Part shown: positions 34,807-42,957 of the stretch, piece after piece
Layout: each line of letters starts with the position of its first letter
Position numbering within the stretch: the stretch's first letter is position 1
From: Pedobacter sp. FW305-3-2-15-E-R2A2
Lineage (GTDB): Bacteria > Bacteroidota > Bacteroidia > Sphingobacteriales > Sphingobacteriaceae
Assembly (NCBI RefSeq): GCF_038446955.1
Contig: NZ_CP151803.1
Coordinates: 4,526,001-4,590,000 of the forward strand
Length of the DNA: 64,000 nt
Direction of reading: 5' to 3'
Position numbers and translations under genes: made by a program
The notes under the pieces: model-generated
Databases searched by the model: none
The model's input: only the letters and a program-made list of their open reading frames with translations
Told to the model about the DNA's origin: nothing

Positions 34807-35748
34807 ATGTTGAACAATTCCGCGAAATACAGCAAGATGATTAAAGCCGAAGCCTTGAGGCTGGGCTTCATGCAATGCGGAATTGCCAAAGCAGGATTTC
34901 TGGAAGAAGAAGCCCCCAGGCTAGAGAAATGGCTGGAAAATAACCACCATGGGGAAATGGCTTATATGGAAAATCATTTCGACAAAAGGCTGGATCCAAG
35001 GCTATTGGTAGAGGACTCGAAATCAGTCATCTCGCTTACCCTCAATTATTTTCCGGAAGAAAGACAGTCAGATCCTGATGCGCCCAAAATATCGAAATAC
35101 GCTTACGGCACGGATTATCACCTCGTGATTAAGGATAAGCTCTTTCAACTGCTTAACTTTATTTCGGAAGAGATCGGCGAAGTTAGCGGACGTGCTTTTG
35201 TAGATTCCGCTCCGGTGATGGACCGGGCCTGGGCAAAACGTGCAGGCATTGGCTGGATTGGTAAAAATAGCAACCTGATCAATAAAAAGAGCGGTTCTTT
35301 CTTTTTCCTGGCTGAACTGATCATAGATCTTGACCTGGAATACGATCAGCCTTTTGAAACAGACCATTGTGGAACCTGTACCAAATGTATCGATGCCTGC
35401 CCTACCGATGCGATCTTATCCCCCTTTATTATCGATGCTAAAAAATGTATTTCTTACCTGACCATAGAGCTGAGAGAAGAAATTCCGCAATCCTTTAATG
35501 ATAAGATGGAAAACTGGATGTTTGGTTGTGATATTTGTCAGGATGTTTGTCCCTGGAACCGTTTTTCAGTGCCTCATTCGGAACCTAAGTTTCAGCCCAA
35601 TGAGCACCTGCTGCAGATGAAAAAGGAAGATTGGCTGGACATTACTGAAGATGTGTTTAAAGCCATTTTTAAGAACTCTGCGGTGAAGCGGACAAAGTTT
35701 AAAGGGCTGACCAGAAACATAGATTTCATCAAAACTGCTCCTAAATAA
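34807..35748 (+). CDS. queG: Epoxyqueuosine reductase
   Basis: The cobalamin- and 4Fe-4S-dependent enzyme makes queuosine in tRNA. From ATG 34807 it has 313 residues. Two ferredoxin-type clusters are visible: CGTCTKCIDACPTDAIL and GCDICQDVCPWN. The upstream region has RAFVDSAPVMDRAWAKRAGIGWIGKNS, the QueG family signature. A TTG at 34798 is also in frame; the ATG is preferred. Confidence 0.94.
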   Translation: MLNNSAKYSKMIKAEALRLGFMQCGIAKAGFLEEEAPRLEKWLENNHHGEMAYMENHFDKRLDPRLLVEDSKSVISLTLNYFPEERQSDPDAPKISKYAYGTDYHLVIKDKLFQLLNFISEEIGEVSGRAFVDSAPVMDRAWAKRAGIGWIGKNSNLINKKSGSFFFLAELIIDLDLEYDQPFETDHCGTCTKCIDACPTDAILSPFIIDAKKCISYLTIELREEIPQSFNDKMENWMFGCDICQDVCPWNRFSVPHSEPKFQPNEHLLQMKKEDWLDITEDVFKAIFKNSAVKRTKFKGLTRNIDFIKTAPK

Positions 35749-35749
35749 A

Positions 35750-35780
35750 AAGGTGCTCAGGAATTGATCCAAAGCACCTT
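35750..35780. terminator. Terminator after queG
   Basis: AAGGTGCT (35750-35757) pairs with AGCACCTT (35773-35780), with an inner GGA/TCC stem, between convergent genes. Confidence 0.7.
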
Positions 35781-35796
35781 CTATGTTTGATTAAGC

Positions 35797-36429
35797 TTAC
35801 TTGATCAGCTTGTCAATAAATCCGGTAATCTCCGGATCGCTATAATCTGCAGCTCCTAAATGATGAAATGCCAGTTTACCTGATTTATCCAGGATGACCG
35901 TAGTTGGCATTGAGCCTGCAAAATATTCCTTTGGAACTTCACTTTCCGGTAAATAAACAGGAAGTGTATATCCGTTCTTTTTCATAAAATCGCTGGCTTG
36001 TTTATATTTTCCATCTACGTCAACCATGATAAAGACCACCTGCTCATTGTCTTTATACTTGGTATACAAAGCCTGAATAGATGGCATTTCGGCAATACAT
36101 GGAGGACACCAGGTAGCCCAGAAGTTGACAAAAACAACTTTTCCTTTTAATTCCGCAAGGCTGATGGATTTTCCTTTCCCATCCGCAAAAGTAACTTGCT
36201 CTCCACCGGGTACAGCCACAGCTGCATTTGTTTCCGGTTCTGAGCTTTTGGGTATTGCAGGTGCCTGAACCAAACCGATTTTCATGAGGTTTTGAATGAC
36301 CCATCCTTTAGCCTCCGGGCTAAATATAATGGTGAGTACAAATAGTACAGCTACTGCCATACCCATGTTTGAAATTGTAAACCAGCTCTTTTTATTTGTA
36401 TTGTTATCTTGATCTTTTATTGAAGTCAT
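35797..36429 (-). CDS. TlpA-like thiol-disulfide oxidoreductase
   Basis: The 210-residue protein has a membrane anchor at about 22-36 and a periplasmic thioredoxin fold. The redox motif is FWATWCPPC (C108, C111) followed by AEMPS; the cis-Pro segment is GSMPTTVILDK. It belongs to the TlpA/ResA group that reduces periplasmic disulfides, often for cytochrome c maturation. No cytochrome genes are nearby, so the partner is unknown. Confidence 0.87.
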   Translation of the reverse strand: MTSIKDQDNNTNKKSWFTISNMGMAVAVLFVLTIIFSPEAKGWVIQNLMKIGLVQAPAIPKSSEPETNAAVAVPGGEQVTFADGKGKSISLAELKGKVVFVNFWATWCPPCIAEMPSIQALYTKYKDNEQVVFIMVDVDGKYKQASDFMKKNGYTLPVYLPESEVPKEYFAGSMPTTVILDKSGKLAFHHLGAADYSDPEITGFIDKLIK

Positions 36430-36508
36430 GGGGTATATTTATGAGATTATTACTGAATTCATTCGCCTCGCTAAATATTGGAGGACAATTAATTTTAAGA
36501 ATGAAATC

Positions 36509-36916
36509 CTATAGGAGCAATAAACTATGCTGCAGGAAAATAGACGTTTTTGGCCGGCGAAACCAGGAATACGGAATCGGAAGCTGTGCAAATCTTTTAT
36601 CGGCGGCAAGAAGAGAAATCAAAAATCCAGGTAAGATGAAAAACAAAAACGGCAGCATAGTGGCTTCGCTTGTCTGAGTTCTCGATTTTAGTTGTACCGC
36701 TGCTCTTAAACTGTTCTGCATTTTACAATCAGCTGTTTTAACTTCCGGTTTTACCCTGATCGGAGTAACACTTTTTGTCGTTGCTGCAGCAACTGACGGC
36801 TCAAAAACGGAAGCAGAGAAAAAGTAGATGATGCCCTGTTTCAAAGCACATGAAGATGGCAGACATAAGGTCAGCAATAAAAAAAACGCTAAGGTACGCC
36901 TGAATAATCTGTTCAT
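36509..36916 (-). CDS. Hypothetical membrane/secreted protein
   Basis: The frame is open from 36994, but the ATG at 36916 (MNRLFRRTLAFFLLLTLCLPSSC) gives a plausible signal segment and 135 residues. A second hydrophobic helix (MLPFLFFILPGFLISLLAA) follows, then a basic/hydrophobic tail (YSWFRRPKTSIF). No family recognised. A similar layout is seen in small proteins near metal efflux genes in related bacteria, but nothing of that kind is adjacent here. Confidence 0.5.
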   Translation of the reverse strand: MNRLFRRTLAFFLLLTLCLPSSCALKQGIIYFFSASVFEPSVAAATTKSVTPIRVKPEVKTADCKMQNSLRAAVQLKSRTQTSEATMLPFLFFILPGFLISLLAADKRFAQLPIPYSWFRRPKTSIFLQHSLLLL

Positions 36917-37093
36917 GAGGTACAAAAATAAAGATTTAAACCATAAATTCAGGGTTTCCGCTATGGATTTACGGTTTTGACATATAAGCGACATGCATAG
37001 ATTCCCATACAGATCAGTAGTTTATAACGAAGGTCGCAATGTAATTCCCCAATCTTCTCTAATCAACCATTGATATTTAGAATTTTCTAAGGG

Positions 37094-37676
37094 TCATGTA
37101 AGCTCTTCAAAATTACTCTCCTCCATTTTATGCAGCCATTTTTTATAGATATTAAAGATTTCTTTCATCTCTTCTTTGTTCCAATTGCTGACAGTGCCCA
37201 TGCTGGTATTAATTAACACCGGACTAATGGCTACATTATGACCAAGCAACATCATACTCAATGAATACAAGGCTTCTACTGAAAATGAAATATTTTCTTT
37301 GGCCATCAAAGTCTTATTTTTTGAACTTCCTATATCTGTTCCATAGCTCTTATCACTTGTCTGCTTACAGCCCTGAAACGAAAAATATGCTTTCAATACT
37401 GCAACCCGGTCTACTCTTGTATAAGACAATCTGTCCATAATCTCTCGATCATCCAAAGTGATAAACTCCATATCTTTCTGCAATAGCTTTCTCTCCTCTC
37501 GCAGTATGATATGTTGTTTAAAGGTATTGGAGGGAGAAGGTAAGGTATTTCGATTGAAAAGCGCCTGATTCCTTATAGATGGAGCATGATGAGCAGATTA
37601 GGAGGACCAGAATTGACACCATTCTCCGGTCATAAAATTTCGCAATAATAGCTCTAGTATTAAAATTTGGGTTCAT
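37094..37676 (-). pseudogene. Frame-broken lipoprotein gene C
   Basis: The N-terminal part reads from ATG 37676 (or 37622) as a lipoprotein signal, MVSILVLLICSSC, and stops after CTT TAA. The rest lies one base on: NTFKQHIILREER, then MEFITLDDREIMDRL, ending KMEESNFEELT at 37094. Total length is 3n+1, so one +1 step restores one frame; the alternate frame is open from just before the lipobox Cys, so the break lies in about 37535-37600. The start ATG overlaps the end of gene B by 17 bp. The downstream part alone could start at TTG 37483 (129 aa). Function unknown. Confidence 0.55.
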
Positions 37677-38201
37677 AATACAGACCATTTATTTTTGATT
37701 TAATGACCTCATGTTCCTCAGGCAATGCTAAACGCACTGTAGTCCATATCTTGTTGTCTTTTACTTTTTTTTTAAAGTTCGAGAAGATGCATCAGAAATG
37801 CTGAATTAATCGTATCCTTATAAGAAGCAACCATAATGGTTTTTATATTTCTGGAACTTTTTTGATGTAAAACATTTTTCCCGAAGAATTCCTGCTCAAC
37901 GCCTTTTGGAATGCTAAATACCCGATTGGGTTGAAGGCCGATGTATTCAGGCTCATCACCATCAAAAAATGAATGTGGCCTCCGGCATAGAATAGAAATA
38001 AAAATTATTAGCTGAATCAATGATAAAAGTATATGCGGCATATTTCACTTTAGGTGGTACGATCACCACTGTGGAATCATCCAGAGAAATCTTGCTTAGA
38101 CTGTCATTCTTTGAAATGATAAAGGGATCACTACCTGAATGACCACAAGCGGCTAATAAAAAAACAAGGATCACAGAAAGAAAAAGAAGACTTCTAATCA
38201 T
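37660..38201 (-). pseudogene. Frame-broken lipoprotein gene B
   Basis: From ATG 38201 the frame gives a lipoprotein signal MIRSLLFLSVILVFLLAAC and runs to SMPEATFIF-stop. Skipping one T in a T6 run (37964-37969) continues as DGDEPEYIGLQPNRVF ... INSAFLMHLLEL-stop at 37772. Skipping another base before an A9 run (37765-37773) continues KKKVKDNKIWTTVRLALP ... NGLYYEPKF with a stop at 37660. The whole is 542 bp, i.e. 179 codons plus stop plus two extra bases. No family is recognised. Both breaks are at mononucleotide runs. Confidence 0.6.
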
Positions 38202-38240
38202 ATTACATCAAAGTTATTTTAGCATTATAAAGAGCGCCTA

Positions 38241-38509
38241 TCATAATAAAACAATAGGCCAATATACCTTTTTAAAGGTCTTACAGGTTGCGATCAAAGC
38301 ATTAGAATTAACAGGCGATATCCAACCATAATCAGGGCTTTGCAATAGAGATTTTTAACACATCCAAACCTTCTACTCTTATAGTCTTTATCATAGAAAG
38401 TCTATAAGAAACAGGACTAGAAAGTGTAAAGGTTCTTTTTTGTATGGCCCGAAATTAGTTTTATTTCTCGTCTATTTTGAACAAATTTTACTTTTTTGGC
38501 GATTATCAT
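38241..38509 (-). pseudogene. Frame-broken ORF A
   Basis: An ATG at 38509 overlaps the stop of the preceding gene (ATGA). The frame reads MIIAKKVKFVQNRREIKL ... KKNLYTF-TAG (38417). One base on it continues SPVSYRLSMIKTIRVEGL ... KISIAKP-TGA (38332), and one base further DYGWISPVNSNALIATC ... YWPIVLL-TGA (38241). Total 269 bp equals 88 codons plus stop plus two bases. No family is recognised, and the evidence that this was a gene is composition, the ATGA overlap and consistent arithmetic only. Confidence 0.4.
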
Positions 38510-39033
38510 TCCTTTACTAGGATGGAATTAAAAAAGGTCTCTTTCTCATTGGGTTTAATATTCTTTTTTAAGTACCAACATTCAAAAGTGTATAGAGTAT
38601 CCTTAGTTAACAATAAGAAACAAAAACGTTCCTTACTATCACTTGTTAAATAAGCAATCTCTTTTCCAATGTGGTTTCCGATTTTTACTGTTTTTGTTGA
38701 TAATAATATTTGATTACCATGAGCAATTTTGCCATTGATGACTTGACTTAAAAATGTATCAGCTGGCTTAATTTCCCCAGAGTTTTGCTGTTTCAATTGG
38801 GATGAAGAATCTGAAAAGACCTTTATAGCAACTCCCACCATTAACGCATAATCCTCTGCTCTATAAAAGTACATTTCTTTCCCCTGAATTTCTTTCTTAA
38901 TTGGCAATGATGGAAAATTAACCGACACTTCGTCATTTATTATGATAGTTTTCCATGGCTGAGCATTCGAAATAGAATTCGAAAAAATTAATATCATTAA
39001 CAGGATGTTTATTTTATTCATAATTGATTTCAC
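38506..39033 (-). CDS. Secreted protein of unknown function, toxin-locus cargo
   Basis: The 175-residue protein has a signal peptide (MNKINILLMILIFSNSISNAQ after MKSI). The mature part is beta-rich (VSVNFPSLPIKKEIQGKEMYFYRAEDYALMVGVAIKVF, in part) with no catalytic motif I recognise. Its ATG lies 20 bp inside the preceding gene, and its stop forms an ATGA overlap with ORF A, so it is embedded in a tight operon behind the YD-repeat toxin. It could be a second immunity protein. AT-rich like its neighbours. Confidence 0.6.
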   Translation of the reverse strand: MKSIMNKINILLMILIFSNSISNAQPWKTIIINDEVSVNFPSLPIKKEIQGKEMYFYRAEDYALMVGVAIKVFSDSSSQLKQQNSGEIKPADTFLSQVINGKIAHGNQILLSTKTVKIGNHIGKEIAYLTSDSKERFCFLLLTKDTLYTFECWYLKKNIKPNEKETFFNSILVKE

Positions 39034-39763
39034 TTAATTTTTCTACTGTCTCAATTTCACTCGGCGCAGACCAACGCCGTTTGTAAGAGTCTTCGATATC
39101 TTCCATTCCTCTATATCCCCATTTCCCAGTAATGAAATTCTCTAGTTTAAAATAACAATTTTGATTATTAAGAACTCTTACGAGGGCTAATTGTGTATCA
39201 GGATTCAAGAGCTGCTTATTTCGATACAGCGCCCAAGCTGCCCTAATATCTGGGTGCCTTTTAATAAGATATTCTCCTACAAGCACTATGAAATTCAATC
39301 TGTATTTCGGAAATATCTTTCTATTTTTCAGCTGTTTATAAATTTGATCTATTTCCTCAGATGTTCGGGATATGGATTCAGTACTATTAATGCCTATCTC
39401 TAATTCTCTGATTAGTTCATCTTTAAATTCTGGTAATTTTTTAATTTTCTCAGCGTTCTTAAAAAAGAAGCTATTGATGTCTTCATTTGTGGGAAAATAA
39501 GAGTCCGTTATCCATCTATCCAACACTTTTTTGTCTTTGGTTAATAGTGCTTTTCCAAATGGATTTATTGGAATTACAACATAAGAAAGGTCTTGCAATT
39601 TATAAACCTGCCCTAAATTGTATGAAATGGTCATTAAAAACTGAGTATTTTTAGCCAATTTCAGATCATTTGCTTTTGACCATTCTAGTATTTCGTAATT
39701 TGCTTGCATCTCTTGTAAGTTAATAGCGGACTGCAACATAAAAAAAAATAGAATCATTTTCAT
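39014..39763 (-). CDS. Candidate immunity protein for the YD-repeat toxin
   Basis: The frame is open from 39823, but the ATG at 39763 (MKMILFFFMLQSAINL) overlaps the toxin stop (ATGA), giving 249 residues. The N-terminus is hydrophobic, then the protein is soluble and alpha-helical with many Lys/Glu (ELIRELEIGINSTESIS, EEIDQIYKQLKNRKIF) and a C-terminal segment rich in aromatic residues. No family recognised. Its place, immediately after and coupled to the gene with a nuclease-like tip, is where immunity genes sit in polymorphic toxin systems; that is the basis of the call. Confidence 0.45.
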   Translation of the reverse strand: MKMILFFFMLQSAINLQEMQANYEILEWSKANDLKLAKNTQFLMTISYNLGQVYKLQDLSYVVIPINPFGKALLTKDKKVLDRWITDSYFPTNEDINSFFFKNAEKIKKLPEFKDELIRELEIGINSTESISRTSEEIDQIYKQLKNRKIFPKYRLNFIVLVGEYLIKRHPDIRAAWALYRNKQLLNPDTQLALVRVLNNQNCYFKLENFITGKWGYRGMEDIEDSYKRRWSAPSEIETVEKLSEINYE

Positions 39764-42700
39764 TTTTTGGGAGATATGTAATTCGTTTTCATTTCGCCAC
39801 CCACCATCTGATATTGAGCCCAATATTGAGTTATAGTGACACCATTGTTTTTAGCATAGTTCACTAACTGTTGGCTCAAATTTACTCCATAAGTAGTAAT
39901 AATGATAATTTCACTTACTTTAGCTCTTTTAGCCGCTTGAATTTGAACCTTCAACTGCCCATCAAAAGAACCTTTACCAATATTATTTTGGGTAGCCTTC
40001 AACTCATAAAAGCTTTCAATTTCGTAAAAAGAGCTAATCTTTGCACCTATTTTTTTACCGACACTGTAAGACAAGCCAAGAAAATCTGGGATAGTATAAT
40101 CAAAATCACCTTGAAGTTTAAGAGGATTTTTGATCACTCTGAAATTATCCATTGTACAATTCTCATCTATAAAATCTTCAAAAAGTTCTTCGAAGACAGC
40201 CCCAGTTTTATTTTGCAATTGTCCAATACCACAGCCCTTACATTTAGTGTTTTTTACATAATTTAATAGTGTTGATTTATCTAAAGGCTGCCATTTACCT
40301 TGTGATGAAAAATCAGATGCACGATTTTTTAAGCGATTTAAAACCGAAGTAATCTCATCTAAATCAGAGGTTGTAAAATTACCATTTGCATCATATGCCC
40401 ACATCCCGTCTGGGTCAATGAAACGAATAGGATTACCCATAGCATACGAATAAGGGCTCCATTTCCGTCCTAATTCTGCCAATGGGTCAATGACATTCCA
40501 CCGTCCAACTACCGGGTCATAAAGCCGTGAACTGTAATCGTACTGTTCCAATCCGCCTTGCAGTTCCTTGCCATTATAAAGATAATTATTTTTTGCCCCA
40601 AGCAGGTAGCTGTTAAACGTCTTTCCAAACGGATAATAGTCATCATGCTGCACATCCCTTACTGCCCCGCTGTAGATGTCAAAGCTCAGACGGGTATTCC
40701 CCAGATGGTCCTGAAGGTTATATTCATACAGATAGCTGGCCCCACTTTTCCTTGCCCTTCCTTCTTCGGTCTGAATGAAATCTATCGCCCCTGAAGTGTA
40801 ATGAATACCATCAATATAATCTTTCGTTACCCCGGCATTTACCGATCTCAGTTTTCTTCCTGAGGCATCATAGGTATAGGTGATTGACATTCCTCCGCTT
40901 ACTGTCTTTGGCAGGTTCAGGTAGTTGTAGGTAAAGGTATTGGTGCCATCGGTTAGTACATTCCCATTTAAATCATAGGTGTAAGTCCTGCTGACCCCAC
41001 CACTCACACTGCTCAGCCTGTTTCCGCTATAACTGTAAGTCTGGGCGGTACCATTGTCCCTGGTCAGTGTCAGGATATTTCCCATCGCATCATAGCTGAT
41101 GTTCTTTTCGTCATTTCCTGTACCAGAGATCCCTGATAGCAGCCGGTTCAGCTGATCATAATTATATGTGTAGTTCTTCGTCAGGCTTCCCGGTGTTCCC
41201 CAGAGCTGCCCGGTAATGTCTCCGTTATACCTTGGTGTAGTCCCATCGTTGTATTTCAGCTGCATGGCAAAGAGTGCTGCACTTTTCCCTGTCAGCCATC
41301 CCCTGGAGTTGTAGGACATGGTGGTCGTGTGCAACCCATTATTCAGTTTTTTCGTGAGCAACTGTCCCAGTTCGTTATAACCCAATTCTGAAAGCAAAAC
41401 CTCGGCATCGGTATTGATCTTTTCATAAGTTTTGGTTTTCCTTCCGGCGTGGTCATATTCATAACGCATGGCAACGGTCACACTGCCCCCGCTGCTGGTA
41501 TGTGTCCGGGTACTGGCCGTCAGTTCATCAGCAAAGTTCCAGGTATTCACCACCCGGTCCGTTCCTCCGAGCTGGTGATCGCTGACGCTTTCCTTCAACC
41601 TCCCCCTTTCATCATAATAATTCACCGTCAGCAGCATCGTTGACGTACCCAGGATATTCACCTTACTCCCCGTAGCCAGTCCCTGGGTACGGCTGGTGAC
41701 CGTCTGGGTGGCATTATAGGTACTGGTCTTCCCCGGGATGGTATAATTGTTATAATAACTGATCAGTAAGGTCTGGCTAAGTGTCGAAGGATAGGTGTTT
41801 GCCGTATACCCTGTCCCTGTGGCAATCCGGGTTTCCCACAAATCGGGATCTGCATCCACAGCGGCCTGTTGTGTACTGCGGTAAGCGGTATTGGGCGTAC
41901 TTCCGGTATGGTCGTAAATCCCGGTCATCACCTGCCTTCCGGTATTATCGTATTTAAAGACCGTCCACTGCTGGGGAGAAATGGACCGCTGCATGGCGTC
42001 CTGGCTCATCACCAACCTGCCCGTCTTGTTGTACACCAAGAACTCCCAGCCTTTCCCCGGGATCTTCTTCTCGGTCACCAGTCTTTTTCCGTTATACCGG
42101 TAAGCATAGATGAACTGGTCAAATCCTGCATCACTTTCAACAAAGCTGGTTGCCGTAAATCCCGGTGGAATCACATAACGGAGGTTGCTGAGTTCATCAT
42201 AGACGTAATAAGTATTCAGGAAACTGCCCCCATTCTGAAGCCGTTTTAACACTACCCTTCCCTGGTAGTCCTTATACTCCATCGTCTTGTTCCCGTTTTC
42301 ATCCGTCAGGGTGTCCACATACAGCCTCGCCTTGGGATAATAGCTGCTTCCGGTAGCACCATTACTGGTTACGACCCATTTTCTCACATCATTAACTGCA
42401 TTTGCAGCATAACCTTTACGGAGGGTATGCGTCCCGCCAATCTTCCAGTCTCCTCCCGGAAAGCCTTCCTGCTGTACCCGGTCCAGCGGAGAAGCTTCGA
42501 ACTTTGTTTCCGAATAAGCGACCTGTCCTGATCCTGAGGGAATACTGATTACACCGGAAGGCGGGCTGTTGTAAAATGATTGCTGACTGCTGATTGCTGC
42601 AGCCCGGTAATTACCGGTGGAAGTTCCGTTATCCGTGTAGGAAAGATATTTCTTTACTTCACGCCCGTAATTATCATAGGCAAAAGGCTGGATCATATCC

Positions 42701-42957
42701 TTTCCTAGTGGACTGCCCTGGTACTGGACATTCTGTAAGGGACGCCTAAGCCCGTCCAGGTAGGCAATACCCACCCTTGCCTTGGTTTTATCGGAGATGA
42801 CTGCATTCAGCGCAGCTTCTGTGGTGATGCCACTGACCAGCACTTTAGCCGTTTTTACATAATTCTGATCGGCAGACTGTGCCAGGGTAAATAAAGGAGC
42901 CATTAAAACCATTAACAGCATCCTGAATATGGAAATGTATTTCATGGTGGAGCGCAT
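39760..42957 (-). CDS. YD/RHS-repeat secreted protein with C-terminal PD-(D/E)XK nuclease-like toxin tip
   Basis: The 1065-residue protein starts with a signal peptide (MKYISIFRMLLMVLMAPLFTLAQ; ATG at 42957 or 42945). It then has a DUF6443-like region, at least ten YD repeats (YDNYGREVKKY, YDERGRLKES, YDAMGNILTL) and the RHS core (DHLGNTRLSF, YYPFGK, SRLYDPVVGRW) ending DPDG at 848-851. The remaining 214 residues are AT-rich (near 38% GC in sampled stretches versus about 58% in the core). They show GAVFEELFEDF (E923), IPDF (D958) and YELKA (E985, K987), the PD-(D/E)XK pattern. RHS proteins form a shell around such toxins. The gene follows the stop of its upstream partner with no gap. Confidence 0.8.
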   Translation of the reverse strand: MRSTMKYISIFRMLLMVLMAPLFTLAQSADQNYVKTAKVLVSGITTEAALNAVISDKTKARVGIAYLDGLRRPLQNVQYQGSPLGKDMIQPFAYDNYGREVKKYLSYTDNGTSTGNYRAAAISSQQSFYNSPPSGVISIPSGSGQVAYSETKFEASPLDRVQQEGFPGGDWKIGGTHTLRKGYAANAVNDVRKWVVTSNGATGSSYYPKARLYVDTLTDENGNKTMEYKDYQGRVVLKRLQNGGSFLNTYYVYDELSNLRYVIPPGFTATSFVESDAGFDQFIYAYRYNGKRLVTEKKIPGKGWEFLVYNKTGRLVMSQDAMQRSISPQQWTVFKYDNTGRQVMTGIYDHTGSTPNTAYRSTQQAAVDADPDLWETRIATGTGYTANTYPSTLSQTLLISYYNNYTIPGKTSTYNATQTVTSRTQGLATGSKVNILGTSTMLLTVNYYDERGRLKESVSDHQLGGTDRVVNTWNFADELTASTRTHTSSGGSVTVAMRYEYDHAGRKTKTYEKINTDAEVLLSELGYNELGQLLTKKLNNGLHTTTMSYNSRGWLTGKSAALFAMQLKYNDGTTPRYNGDITGQLWGTPGSLTKNYTYNYDQLNRLLSGISGTGNDEKNISYDAMGNILTLTRDNGTAQTYSYSGNRLSSVSGGVSRTYTYDLNGNVLTDGTNTFTYNYLNLPKTVSGGMSITYTYDASGRKLRSVNAGVTKDYIDGIHYTSGAIDFIQTEEGRARKSGASYLYEYNLQDHLGNTRLSFDIYSGAVRDVQHDDYYPFGKTFNSYLLGAKNNYLYNGKELQGGLEQYDYSSRLYDPVVGRWNVIDPLAELGRKWSPYSYAMGNPIRFIDPDGMWAYDANGNFTTSDLDEITSVLNRLKNRASDFSSQGKWQPLDKSTLLNYVKNTKCKGCGIGQLQNKTGAVFEELFEDFIDENCTMDNFRVIKNPLKLQGDFDYTIPDFLGLSYSVGKKIGAKISSFYEIESFYELKATQNNIGKGSFDGQLKVQIQAAKRAKVSEIIIITTYGVNLSQQLVNYAKNNGVTITQYWAQYQMVGGEMKTNYISPKK

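Noticed and set aside
37094..38509. Programmed +1 frameshifting as a firm conclusion
   Set aside because: Exact break points cannot be fixed from one sequence, and two of the sites are mononucleotide runs, where mutation or sequencing error is at least as likely.
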